A DNA stretch of 64,000 nucleotides from Cellulomonas sp. KRMCY2 (GTDB lineage: Bacteria; Actinomycetota; Actinomycetes; Actinomycetales; Cellulomonadaceae): assembly GCF_000526515.1 (NCBI RefSeq), contig NZ_JAGF01000001.1:1674001-1738000 (forward strand), given 5' to 3'. Position 1 is the first letter of the stretch. Every line of letters starts with the position of its first letter. The translations under genes and the position numbers were made by a program. Shown piece by piece: positions 1 through 8,008 of the stretch. Under the pieces are notes generated by a model, which was not told the origin of the DNA, searched no databases, and saw only the letters and a program-made list of their open reading frames with translations.

Positions 1-471
1 CGGGGTACCCGACTCCTGCTCGTTGCGGAGGTAGGAGTGGTCGGTTGAGGCCGCTGTCATGATCAGGCCGTCGACGCGGCGTGAGGTGAAGGCTGCGACG
101 AGGTCGCGCTCGCGTTCCGGGTCCTCGTCGATGCTGGCGGAGAACACGGCGACGCCGCGGAGCGCTGCGACGTCCTCGACCGCGCGGTGGACGGCCGCGC
201 AGAAGGGATTGTCGACGCTGGCCAGGATGAGCCCGAGGCTGCGCGAGCGGCGGTCCGAGCGGCGCAGCGTGCCGGCGGTCAGGTCCGGCCGGAAGCTCAG
301 GGCCCGCGCGGCAGCGTGCACGCGCTCGGCCGTGGCGGGCGTCACGCCGGGCTCGTCGTTGATCACTCTGGAGACCGTCTTGATGCCGACACCGGCGAGT
401 GCGGCGACATCACGCATCGTCGGGCGCTGGCGCGGCGGCCGGCCCTGGTTCTCGTCAGACAACGTTGTCAT
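1..471 (-). CDS. LacI-family transcriptional regulator (C-terminus beyond the window)
   Basis: The visible 157 residues hold a LacI-type helix-turn-helix at residues 18-45 (TMRDVAALAGVGIKTVSRVI) followed by the hinge and the start of the periplasmic-binding-like effector domain (SLGLILASVDNPF). The coding frame is open to the window edge, so the protein is cut, not truncated in the genome. It is transcribed divergently from a sugar ABC operon beginning at 585, whose substrate is therefore the likely inducer. The ATG at 471 overlaps a palindromic operator copy, which suggests autoregulation. Family is clear; the ligand is inferred only from the neighbour. Confidence 0.9.
   Translation of the reverse strand, partial: MTTLSDENQGRPPRQRPTMRDVAALAGVGIKTVSRVINDEPGVTPATAERVHAAARALSFRPDLTAGTLRRSDRRSRSLGLILASVDNPFCAAVHRAVEDVAALRGVAVFSASIDEDPERERDLVAAFTSRRVDGLIMTAASTDHSYLRNEQESGTP
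458..469. promoter_or_regulatory. LacI operator copy 1, inside the lacI start
   Basis: GACAACGTTGTC is a perfect 12-bp palindrome that covers codons 1-5 of the divergent LacI gene. It shares the same core as the copy at 535-548, with centres 78 bp apart. Binding here would block initiation or translation of the regulator itself. Confidence 0.6.
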
Positions 472-534
472 CCTGTGACCATATCGCGATCCAACGCTCT
501 TGACCGGCTACGTGCAGCCGGGTAGACATGGCCG

Positions 535-548
535 TGACAACGTTGTCA
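535..548. promoter_or_regulatory. LacI operator copy 2, upstream of the sugar ABC operon
   Basis: TGACAACGTTGTCA is a perfect 14-bp palindrome with the central CG typical of LacI-family operators. It ends 36 bp before the GTG start at 585, where a repressor would cover the promoter or early transcript of the transporter operon. Because this is an operator, the upstream in-frame ATG at 528 is unlikely to be the translation start. Confidence 0.7.
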
Positions 549-584
549 GGCGCCTTGGCGCCGCCGACCCGGGGAGCTTCAACG

Positions 585-1694
585 GTGAACACACATCCGA
601 TCACGCGCTCACGCCGACCGCGCACCATGACGACCGCAGCGCTGGGCGCCGCGGTCCTCGTCCTCGCCGGATGCACGTCGTCGCCGTCCGGCGACGAGGC
701 CGGGTCGCCGTCGGCCGGTTCCGACGAGGAGATCGGCGTCTCGCTGATCGTCAAGACCACCACCAACCCGTTCTTCGTCGCGATGCAGGACGGTGCCAAG
801 CAGGCCGCCGAGGACGAGGGTGTCACGCTGACCCTCGCGGCAGGCAAGGAGGACGGCGACGAGGACACCCAGATCCAGGCGATCGAGAACGCGATCTCCC
901 AGGGGCAGCGCGGCATCCTGATCACTCCGAACGGCCCCGCGGTCGTCGACGCGATCGAGAAGGCGCGTGCGGAGGGGCTCTTCGTGATCGCCCTCGACAC
1001 GCCACCGGACCCCGCCGATGCCGTCGACATCACCTTCGCGACCGACAACTTCGACGCCGGCCTGCGCATCGGGGAGTGGACCGCTGGGCACCTGGACGGC
1101 CAGCCCGCCGTGATCGCCATGCTCGACCTCTTCGACGACAAGATCGTCTCGGTCGACTACAACCGCGACCAGGGCTTCCTCACCGGCATGGGCGTCGACG
1201 TCAAGGACGCCGCCGTGAACGGTGACGAGGACCCCACGGGCAGCTACAGCGGTGGCACCTACACGATCGTCTGCAACGAGGCCACCAACGGTGCCGAGGA
1301 CGGCGGGGCGACCGCCATGGAGACCTGCCTGTCGAAGAACCCGGACATCAACGTGGTCTACACGATCAACGAGCCGGCTGCCTATGGCGCCTACCAGGTG
1401 CTGCAGAACGCCGGCCGCGAGGGTGACGTGACCCTGGTGTCGGTCGACGGCGGCTGCGCAGGCGTCGGCTACGTCAAGGACGGGATCATCGGTGCGACGT
1501 CGCAGCAGTACCCGCTGCGGATGGCCCAGGAGGGCGTCAAGGCGATCGCCGAGCTGGTCCGGACCGGCGCCGCCCCGGAGACCTCCGAAGGGCTCGACTT
1601 CTTCGACACCGGCGTCGCGCTCGTGACCGAGAGCCCCGTCGACGGCGTCGAGAGCATTGACGTCGCCGCAGCCGAGGCGATCTGCTGGGGCTGA
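585..1694 (+). CDS. Sugar ABC transporter substrate-binding lipoprotein (FrcB-like)
   Basis: This is the extracytoplasmic receptor of a CUT2 (ribose/fructose-type) importer. Residues 15-35 are a signal segment ending in the lipobox LAGC, so the mature protein is lipid-anchored. The periplasmic-binding domain then starts with IGVSLIVKTTTNPFF, typical of the pentose/hexose-binding class. GTG 585 was chosen because GGGGAG lies just upstream and because the alternative ATG at 528 precedes the operator at 535-548; ATG 627 is also possible. Permease and ATPase genes follow. The gene order B-C-A and the single-domain ATPase resemble FrcBCA, so fructose or a similar monosaccharide is the inferred substrate. 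Confidence 0.88.
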   Translation: MNTHPITRSRRPRTMTTAALGAAVLVLAGCTSSPSGDEAGSPSAGSDEEIGVSLIVKTTTNPFFVAMQDGAKQAAEDEGVTLTLAAGKEDGDEDTQIQAIENAISQGQRGILITPNGPAVVDAIEKARAEGLFVIALDTPPDPADAVDITFATDNFDAGLRIGEWTAGHLDGQPAVIAMLDLFDDKIVSVDYNRDQGFLTGMGVDVKDAAVNGDEDPTGSYSGGTYTIVCNEATNGAEDGGATAMETCLSKNPDINVVYTINEPAAYGAYQVLQNAGREGDVTLVSVDGGCAGVGYVKDGIIGATSQQYPLRMAQEGVKAIAELVRTGAAPETSEGLDFFDTGVALVTESPVDGVESIDVAAAEAICWG

Positions 1695-1700
1695 GCCCGG

Positions 1701-1739
1701 GTGGTCGGTGGCGCGCCGTCGCGACGCGCCACCGACCAC
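1701..1739 (+). promoter_or_regulatory. Intercistronic hairpin after the binding-protein gene
   Basis: A perfect 15-bp stem (GTGGTCGGTGGCGCG with its complement at 1725-1739) around a 9-nt loop lies 6 bp after the stop of the receptor gene and 49 bp before the permease. No U-tract follows. Such hairpins commonly protect or terminate the transcript so that the receptor is made in excess over the membrane parts. Confidence 0.6.
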
Positions 1740-1788
1740 GCCCGGTGACTTGGACGCACAGCCATCGCCACGACGCACAGGAGACACC

Positions 1789-2838
1789 GTGAACAGCCAA
1801 CCAGCTCCTGCTGATGCGTCGACCGCGCAGCATCACGACCTCGCGGAGGAGTTCCTCGAGCAGCAGACCGTCGGCCAGCGCATCCAGGGCACCCTGCACC
1901 GGTACCCCGCGCTGAGCCCGGCGCTCGTGCTCATCGTCTCGATCATCGCCTTCGGCATCCTCAACGACCGGTTCCTGCGGCCGGAGAACCTCTCCCTGAT
2001 CACGCAGCAGGTCGCGGTCGTCGGGGCGCTCGCCGTCGGCCAGACCCTGATCATCCTCACGGCGGGCATCGACCTGTCGGTCGGGGCCGTGATGCTCCTC
2101 GGCACGATGGTGATGGCGCAGACAGCCACCACCAACGGTGTCCCCGGGCCGCTGGCGCTCGGGCTCGGGCTCGCCGTCGGCCTGCTCGCGGGCCTGTTCA
2201 ACGGCGTCCTGGTCACCCGCCTCAAGCTGCCGCCCTTCATCGTCACCCTCGGCACGCTCAACATCTTCATCGCGCTGACCCTGCTGTACTCCAAGGGCGC
2301 CACCGTCCGTGGTGACGACCTGCCGGGGCTCCTCACCCGGGCCGGTTCGGCGTTCTCGATCGGGCAGGTACGTGTCACCGTCGGCGTGCTGCTGATGCTC
2401 GTGATGTACGCCGTGGTCGCTTTCTGCCTGGGGCAGACGGCCTGGGGTCGCCACGTGTATGCGGTCGGGGACGACAAGGACGCCGCGCGTCTGGCGGGCA
2501 TCTCGGTCAACCGTGTCCTGCTGAGCGTCTACGTCAGTGCCGGTGTGGTCTTCGCGCTGGCCGGCTGGATCCTGATCGGTCGGATCAACGCGGCGAGCCC
2601 GAACGCGGGCGCGGATGCGAACCTCGACTCGATCACCGCTGTCGTGATCGGTGGGACCAGCCTGTTCGGTGGTCGCGGCATCGTGTGGGGGAGTCTGCTG
2701 GGGGCGCTGATCGTCGGCGTCTTCCGCAACGGGCTCTCGCTCGCCGGCCTCGACGTGCTCTACCAGACTCTTGCCGTCGGCATCCTGGTGATCGTCGCGG
2801 TCTCCGTGGACCAGTGGATCCGGAAGGGACGGGCATGA
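1789..2838 (+). CDS. Sugar ABC transporter permease (FrcC/RbsC-like)
   Basis: The 349-residue membrane subunit of the CUT2 importer begins at GTG 1789 with GGAGACACC upstream. After about 50 hydrophilic residues there are roughly eight to ten hydrophobic segments. It carries the family signatures TLIILTAGIDLSVGAVM (residues 85-100) and the C-terminal GGTSLFGGRG. It overlaps the ATPase gene by 4 nt (ATGA), so translation is coupled. It acts as the translocation channel for the sugar delivered by the lipoprotein encoded upstream. Family assignment is secure; substrate is not shown by the sequence. Confidence 0.9.
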   Translation: MNSQPAPADASTAQHHDLAEEFLEQQTVGQRIQGTLHRYPALSPALVLIVSIIAFGILNDRFLRPENLSLITQQVAVVGALAVGQTLIILTAGIDLSVGAVMLLGTMVMAQTATTNGVPGPLALGLGLAVGLLAGLFNGVLVTRLKLPPFIVTLGTLNIFIALTLLYSKGATVRGDDLPGLLTRAGSAFSIGQVRVTVGVLLMLVMYAVVAFCLGQTAWGRHVYAVGDDKDAARLAGISVNRVLLSVYVSAGVVFALAGWILIGRINAASPNAGADANLDSITAVVIGGTSLFGGRGIVWGSLLGALIVGVFRNGLSLAGLDVLYQTLAVGILVIVAVSVDQWIRKGRA

Positions 2839-3662
2839 GCACCTCCACGACCCCGATGGCGGCTGCGACCGTCACGCGCGAACCGGTGATCCAGGCGATG
2901 GGCCTGGTCAAGACCTTCGGCAGCGTCGTCGGCCTCGACGGTGTGGACCTCGAGCTCTACCCCGGCGAGGTGCTGGCCATCATCGGTGACAACGGCGCAG
3001 GCAAGTCGACGCTGATCAAGTGCCTGTCCGGTGCCTACACCCCTGACCGCGGGGAGCTGCTGCTCGAGGGCAGGCCGATGATCTTCCATGGACCGCAGGA
3101 CGCCCGGGCGGCCGGTATCGAGACCGTCTACCAGAACCTGGCCGTCTCACCTGCCCTGGACATCGCCTCCAACCTGTACCTCGGTCGTGAGGAGCGGTTG
3201 CCCGGGGTCATGGGCTCGGTGTTCCGGATGCTCGACAAGCGGGGGATGCGGGCCCGGGCGAAGGACCAGGTGCAGGCCCTCGGCATCACGACGCTGCAGA
3301 GCATGACGCAGGCCGTGGAGACCCTGTCCGGCGGGCAGCGGCAGGCGGTCGCGGTGGCCCGCGCCGCCGCATTCGGCTCGAAGGTGGTCATCCTCGACGA
3401 ACCGACGGCGGCCCTGGGGGTCAGGGAGTCCAACCAGGTGCTCCGACTGGTCCGCGACCTGCGCGACCGCGGCCTGCCGGTCATCCTGATCAGCCACAAC
3501 ATGCCGCAGGTCTTCGAGGTGGCGGACCGGATCCACATCCAGCGGCTGGGCCGGCGGGTGGCCGTGGTGACTCCGCAGAGCCACACACCGAGCGAAGCCG
3601 TCGCGATCATGACGGGTGCGATGAGCGTCGAAGGGGACGGCGGGACCTTCGCCCCTGTCTGA
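2835..3662 (+). CDS. Sugar ABC transporter ATP-binding protein (FrcA-like)
   Basis: This 275-residue ATPase energises the importer encoded at 585-2838. It has Walker A GDNGAGKST, the signature LSGGQRQAVAVARA, Walker B KVVILDEPTAALG and the switch ISHN. Unlike RbsA or XylG, which carry two ATPase domains, it has one. Single-domain subunits are typical of FrcA-type systems. ATG 2835 overlaps the permease stop. It is the last gene of the operon; about 500 bp without a convincing gene follow. Confidence 0.9.
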   Translation: MSTSTTPMAAATVTREPVIQAMGLVKTFGSVVGLDGVDLELYPGEVLAIIGDNGAGKSTLIKCLSGAYTPDRGELLLEGRPMIFHGPQDARAAGIETVYQNLAVSPALDIASNLYLGREERLPGVMGSVFRMLDKRGMRARAKDQVQALGITTLQSMTQAVETLSGGQRQAVAVARAAAFGSKVVILDEPTAALGVRESNQVLRLVRDLRDRGLPVILISHNMPQVFEVADRIHIQRLGRRVAVVTPQSHTPSEAVAIMTGAMSVEGDGGTFAPV

Positions 3663-4167
3663 GGTGGCACCGGCGGGGCTGTCGACGACCTGCTCGCCTC
3701 GCCGCCTTCGCGACCTCGAGCGCCGAGCTGTCCGTGGGGATCGATGCGGCAGTCGAGGGATCGTCGGAGGTCGCCCTGGGTGACGCGCGCGGCAGCAACA
3801 TCGTCAACGGGCTGCTACCTCACGGTGCTGCTGATGGCGCGGCGAGGGTGAGTGTCACGACAGCCCCGCGGGAGCGGTCGCACTCGTGTGGCGGGGAGTG
3901 CGACCCGCGAGTGGAGCGTTCGGATCCTGTGTGGAGCGTTCGGATCCTGTGTGGAGCGTTCGGGTGCGACACGCCCAGCGCGTCGCGGACGGTGCGCTCC
4001 ACTCGTGGAGGGGTGGACGAGGTCCTGGCGGAGGCGCAGGCGGTCCGCCGCGGGTGGTGGTCGACGCCGCCTCGGGACCTTCGCCCCTTCTGGGACGGCG
4101 TGGCCGAGGTCTAGGGCTGGAAGAGCAGGTCTCGACCGAGACGGCAGAGCGGTGCAAGGAGATCACG
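3663..4167. other. Gene-poor stretch with tandem and inverted repeats
   Basis: No reading frame here has convincing protein character. The left 200 bp may hold decayed coding sequence. The middle holds the 20-bp tandem repeat at 3911-3964, with GAGTGGAGCG at 3909-3918 mirrored by CGCTCCACTC at 3995-4004, which could pair into a large stem-loop. The last 12 bases contain the ribosome site of the next gene. Confidence 0.5.
3911..3964. repeat. 20-bp tandem repeat, 2.7 copies
   Basis: GTGGAGCGTTCGGATCCTGT occurs at 3911-3930 and 3931-3950 without mismatch, and its first 14 bases recur at 3951-3964. It does not encode a recognisable protein. It may be an intergenic repeat family or replication-slippage product. 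Confidence 0.85.
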
Positions 4168-4623
4168 ATGAGGATCGACCGGGGCGAGCGCGAGCCGCAG
4201 CTCATCATCGGAGTCCACGGAGAGGTCGCGATGGCGGGCCTGTCCGAGTTCTTCGGACGGGCGTTCGCCGAGGTCACCGCCGCCCTCGACCAGCAGGGGG
4301 TCCCACCGGCCGGTCCACCCGTGGCGTTCTACGCCGGTGCGACGGAGCAGGTGGCCGACGTGACTGCCGGGTTCCCCGTGATCGGCTCGGTGGTCCCGGC
4401 ACGTGGGCTCGTCGCACTGACCCTGCCCGGTGGCCCGACGGTCGAGGCGACGTACGTCGGCGCCTACGACGGTCTGGCGGACGCGTACGCAGAGCTCACG
4501 CGCTGGTTCGAGGAGCAGGGACTGACGCCGTCCGCCGCGATGTGGGAGGAGTACCTCGTCGGGCCGGCGAGCGTCGCCGACCCCGGCAGGTGGCAGACCC
4601 GCATCGTCTACCCGATGGGCTGA
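4168..4623 (+). CDS. GyrI-like small-molecule-binding domain protein
   Basis: A 151-residue soluble protein whose fold and spacing resemble the GyrI-like/AraC effector-binding domain. It starts with a short strand region (PQLIIGVHGEV), continues with VAFYAGATEQ and VEATYVGAYDGLADAYAELTRWFEEQGL, and ends with the characteristic RIVYPMG. No DNA-binding domain is attached, so it is a stand-alone ligand-binding protein. AAGGAGA at 4156-4162 fixes the ATG at 4168. Stand-alone members are thought to bind or hydrolyse hydrophobic small molecules; the ligand is unknown. Confidence 0.75.
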   Translation: MRIDRGEREPQLIIGVHGEVAMAGLSEFFGRAFAEVTAALDQQGVPPAGPPVAFYAGATEQVADVTAGFPVIGSVVPARGLVALTLPGGPTVEATYVGAYDGLADAYAELTRWFEEQGLTPSAAMWEEYLVGPASVADPGRWQTRIVYPMG

Positions 4624-4647
4624 CGGTCGGCCGCCCCGTCCGATCGC

Positions 4648-4735
4648 CCGTCGGTCAGTCGTCGCGCCCGTCGGTCAGTCAGTCGTCGCGCCCGTCGGTC
4701 GGTCAGTCGTCCCGCCCGTCGATCAGTCGTCCTCG
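4648..4735. repeat. Degenerate about 20-bp tandem repeat
   Basis: Four imperfect units built on CCCGTCGGTCAGTCGTCGCG run through the intergenic space. The last unit overlaps the final codons of the minus-strand gene ending at 4723, whose acidic C-terminus (EDSGAEDD) it encodes. It looks like slippage-generated DNA between two convergent genes. Confidence 0.7.
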
Positions 4736-5328
4736 GCCCCGCTGTCCTCCGAGGCGCCGCCGGTCTCGGTCTGCATGGTCGGGATGCCGTCGGTGCAGGC
4801 GGCCCGCACCGTCAGCTCCGACTCGTCGCGGTGGAGCTCGACCTCCACGTTCTCGGGTCCGGAGGCCTTGACCTCGACGGTCCAGCCGTCCAGCGGGGTT
4901 GCGCCCAGCAGGCTGATCGCGGCGCCGCGGCAGATGACCTCGACCTGCCCGCCGACGACGTCCCAGGTCCGCGCGACCTCAGCGACGACGGGCTCCGTCG
5001 TCGGGGGTGTCGTGGGTGTGGTCGGTGACGGCTCCGAGGTCGGTACCGGGCTGGTCGAGGGCGTCGGCTCGGGCGTCGTGGTCGGTCCGGGTGTCGGTGT
5101 CGGGGCCGATGTCGGACCTGCGGTCGGACCGGCCGTCGCCGCAGCCCTCGCCTCGGCGAGCGCCGCCCGCACGTCGGACTCGGTGCGCACGACGTCCCCG
5201 GACACCCCGCCGTCGTCCCCGACCACGGCGACGCCCCACCACGCGATCAGACCCGCGAGCACCGAAGCCGTCGCCCACGCGAGCGCGACCATGACCCGTG
5301 CACCGTGGACGGTCCGCGCGCCGCTCAT
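4723..5328 (-). CDS. Single-pass membrane protein with Pro/Thr-rich stalk
   Basis: I do not recognise a named family. The 201 residues comprise a short basic N-terminus, one transmembrane helix (residues 11-36), a 60-residue Pro/Thr/Ser linker (about 66-112) and a C-terminal extracellular domain of about 75 residues with two cysteines (VICRG and AACTDG). The last ten residues are strongly acidic. The layout fits a cell-surface domain held off the membrane through the peptidoglycan. It is divergent from the two-component genes at 5473, about 140 bp away. Confidence 0.75.
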   Translation of the reverse strand: MSGARTVHGARVMVALAWATASVLAGLIAWWGVAVVGDDGGVSGDVVRTESDVRAALAEARAAATAGPTAGPTSAPTPTPGPTTTPEPTPSTSPVPTSEPSPTTPTTPPTTEPVVAEVARTWDVVGGQVEVICRGAAISLLGATPLDGWTVEVKASGPENVEVELHRDESELTVRAACTDGIPTMQTETGGASEDSGAEDD

Positions 5329-5472
5329 CGGCGTCCCGTTCTCCTCATGGCCCCATCGTGCCGCATCCCCACCTCAAGGCAGGGTTAAGGCGAGGAGAAG
5401 GTTCACGCCACAGGTCCGCCGGGTGGCCGTCCGTGGCCCCACCGACCGCGTCTATGGCCTACCGTCCGTGAT

Positions 5473-6153
5473 GTGGCCGACGTACTCATCATCGAGGACG
5501 ACGCGACGATCCGGACGGCACTCGTGCGCGCCCTGTCGGCGCGCGAGCACTCGACAATGACCTCTCCGACGGCACTCGACGGGCTGCAGAGCCTCGTCGC
5601 GCACCGGCCCGACGTCGTGCTGCTCGATCTGGGACTGCCCGACCTGGACGGCACGGCCCTGCTGGCGATGATCCGTTCGGTCAGCGACGTCCCGGTCATC
5701 GTGCTGAGCGCACGCGACGACGGCCCGGGCATCGTCGCCGTCCTGGACGGCGGCGCGGACGACTACCTGGTCAAGCCGTTCGCGGCCGACCAGCTCGACG
5801 CCCGCATCCGGGCCGTCCTGCGGCGCGCCGACCCGGCCCGCCCGGCCGGCCCGGTCACGGTCGGCGGACTCGTCATCGACGCCCGAGCGCGCACCGTTGT
5901 CCTGGACGGCACCGTCCTGGACCTGAGCCCCAAGGAGTTCGACCTGCTGCACCACCTCGCCGAACGGGCGGGCGAGGTGGTCAGCAAGCGTGAGCTCCTC
6001 GCCAAGGTGTGGAACCAGCCCTACGGCGGTGCGGACAAGACCGTCGACGTCCACCTGCACTGGCTGCGTCGCAAGCTCGGCGAGAGTGCCGACGCCCCCC
6101 GCTACCTGCACCGGGTGCGCGGGGTGGGCGTCAAGCTCGCCCCACCGCCGTGA
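5473..6153 (+). CDS. OmpR-family response regulator
   Basis: A 226-residue DNA-binding response regulator. The receiver domain carries the acidic pair D9/D10, phosphoacceptor D52 (VVLLDLGLPD), S79 and K101 (VKPF). A winged-helix effector follows from about residue 128 (LSPKEFDLLHHLAERAGEVVSK). GTG 5473 begins directly at the conserved MADVLIIEDD sequence. The gene overlaps the sensor kinase by 4 nt, so the pair is co-translated. Its nearest downstream targets would be the exported acidic protein and redox cassette starting at 7523; that link is inference. Confidence 0.92.
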   Translation: MADVLIIEDDATIRTALVRALSAREHSTMTSPTALDGLQSLVAHRPDVVLLDLGLPDLDGTALLAMIRSVSDVPVIVLSARDDGPGIVAVLDGGADDYLVKPFAADQLDARIRAVLRRADPARPAGPVTVGGLVIDARARTVVLDGTVLDLSPKEFDLLHHLAERAGEVVSKRELLAKVWNQPYGGADKTVDVHLHWLRRKLGESADAPRYLHRVRGVGVKLAPPP

Positions 6154-7424
6154 GACGCCTGCTGGTCCGCTACGGACTGGCCATGACCTCGGTGGTGCTG
6201 GTGGCCTTCCTGGTGCCGCTCGGCCTGCTCGCACGGTCGCTCGCCCAGGAGCGTGCCCTCGACGCCGGACGGCAGGACGCGCAGAGCGTGGCGGTCTTCG
6301 CCGGCGGTGCAGGGCAGGACGACGCACGGCTCGAGGCGGCCGTCCTGGCGGTCAACGGGGGACATCGGCAGACGACCGTCTACCTGCCCGACGGCACGAG
6401 CGTCGGGGCGGCGGCGGCACGGACGCCCGCCGTCGAGCTCGCAGGCCTCGGCACCGCGCTGACGTCGCGGACCGACGGCGGCATCGAGCTCGTGCTCCCG
6501 GTCGGCGGCTCGGCGGGTGTCGCGGTGGTCCGCACCCTCGTGCCCGACGCCGAGCTCACCGAGGGCGTCCAGCAGTCGTGGCTCATCCTCGCCGTCGTCG
6601 GCGCAGTGCTGCTGGCCGGGACCGTCCTGGCCGGCGACCGGATCGCGGCTCGCCTGGCGAGGTCCGTCCTGGACCTGTCGGGGGTTGCCGAACGCCTGGG
6701 CGCCGGTGACCTGGCGGCCCGGGTCGAGCCCTCCGGCCCGCCGGAGGTCGCCTCCGTCGGTCGGGTGCTCAACGGGCTCGGAGCGCGGGTCGCGGGTCTG
6801 CTGGCGACCGAGCGCGAGCTCGTCGCGGACCTGTCGCACCGCCTGCGCACACCCATCACCGCACTGCGGCTGGATGTCGACCTGCTTGCCGACGCCCAGG
6901 AGCGGGACCGGATGACCACGCACATCGACGAGCTCGTCCATGCGGTCGACGCGATCGTCTGGACCGCCCGGCACCCCCTGCACGACGCGCCGGTCAGCCG
7001 GTGCGACGCCGTGCAGGTCGTACGCGACCGGGCCACGTTCTGGGGGGTCCTCGCCGTCGACCAGGGGCGCGACCTGCGGCTCGACGTGCCGGACGCGGTC
7101 CTCGGCGTCGGCGTCGGTGCCGACGAGCTCGGTGTGGCGCTCGACGTCCTGGTCGACAACGTCTTCAGCCATACCCCCGACCAGACGCCCTTCGCCCTGG
7201 CGGTGCGCCCGGCAGGCGACCTCGTCCAGGTGGTCGTCGAGGACGGTGGCCTCGGCTTCCCGACCGGCGACCTCGCCGAGCGGGGCCGCAGCGGCGCGGG
7301 ATCGACCGGCCTCGGCCTCGACGTCGCCCGGCGGACCGCCGAACGGGCCGGCGGCCGGCTCGTCGTCGAGCCCGGCCGGCTCGGTGGCGCCCGGATCGTC
7401 CTCGAGCTGCCGGTGCGGCCTTAA
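6150..7424 (+). CDS. Sensor histidine kinase, partner of the preceding regulator
   Basis: A 424-residue membrane kinase. It has transmembrane helices at about residues 10-30 and 145-165 around an extracytoplasmic sensing domain of about 110 residues. A HAMP-like linker is followed by the H-box DLSHRLRTPITALRLD (His near residue 230), then an N-box (VLVDNVFSHTP), the G-box GLGF and STGLGLDVARR. The GTG at 6150 overlaps the regulator stop (GTGA). The N-box lacks the usual second Asn spacing but retains the key Asn. The signal is unknown. Confidence 0.9.
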   Translation: MRRLLVRYGLAMTSVVLVAFLVPLGLLARSLAQERALDAGRQDAQSVAVFAGGAGQDDARLEAAVLAVNGGHRQTTVYLPDGTSVGAAAARTPAVELAGLGTALTSRTDGGIELVLPVGGSAGVAVVRTLVPDAELTEGVQQSWLILAVVGAVLLAGTVLAGDRIAARLARSVLDLSGVAERLGAGDLAARVEPSGPPEVASVGRVLNGLGARVAGLLATERELVADLSHRLRTPITALRLDVDLLADAQERDRMTTHIDELVHAVDAIVWTARHPLHDAPVSRCDAVQVVRDRATFWGVLAVDQGRDLRLDVPDAVLGVGVGADELGVALDVLVDNVFSHTPDQTPFALAVRPAGDLVQVVVEDGGLGFPTGDLAERGRSGAGSTGLGLDVARRTAERAGGRLVVEPGRLGGARIVLELPVRP

Positions 7425-7522
7425 CCGAGCCTTAGCGGTCGCTTGCCGCGCCCCGAACCCAGGGGCCGCGATGGTGGGCGCGACGCGGAAGCAGCGTCGT
7501 ACCGACCAACAAGGGATCGATC

Positions 7523-8008
7523 ATGAGCTGGAAGAGCCGCTCGACCATCGCCATCGCCAGTGCCGTCGTACTCACCGGCGGGGCTGTCGCCGCCGTCGCG
7601 AGCACCATGCCGACGTCCGCGGCACCGACCCAGGACGACGTCGCCGCAGTCGCGAGCACCGAGCCCACCTCGAGCTCGTCGCAGGCGGCGGACCTCGAGC
7701 GATCGGTCAAGGACCTGCTCGGACAGGTCGACGGCCTCGAGGCAGCGGTGGCCGCGGGTTCAGCAGCGAATGCGCCGGTCGTGACCACGCCGGCCGTGAC
7801 AGTTCCGGCTGTGACCGCAGCCGCACCCGCCGCACCCGCCGGCGCCGGTTCGGGCGCCGTCGGCTACGACGACGGTGACGACGACTCGTACGACGACCAC
7901 GGCGACGACGACTCGTACGACGAGAGCGACTCGTACGACGACAGCGACGACAGCCAGGGCGAGAGCCACGAGAGCGACGACGCCAGCGACACGGGCGACG
8001 ATGACTGA
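7523..8008 (+). CDS. Exported Asp/Ser/Tyr-rich acidic protein
   Basis: I do not recognise a family. Residues 5-33 form a signal-like hydrophobic segment, residues 35-110 are Ala/Val/Pro-rich with a short helix (DLERSVKDLLGQVDGLEAAVA), and the last 50 residues are almost entirely Asp, Ser, Tyr and Glu (for example DDDSYDDHGDDDSYDE). This tail resembles cation-binding or low-complexity surface tails. It opens a string of overlapping genes leading into ApbE and the redox proteins, and lies 98 bp after the sensor kinase. A role in metal or cofactor handling at the surface is speculation. Confidence 0.75.
   Translation: MSWKSRSTIAIASAVVLTGGAVAAVASTMPTSAAPTQDDVAAVASTEPTSSSSQAADLERSVKDLLGQVDGLEAAVAAGSAANAPVVTTPAVTVPAVTAAAPAAPAGAGSGAVGYDDGDDDSYDDHGDDDSYDESDSYDDSDDSQGESHESDDASDTGDDD

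Noticed and set aside
528-584. Longer N-terminus for the FrcB-like lipoprotein
   Set aside because: The added 19 codons include the LacI operator and would put non-signal sequence before the signal peptide.
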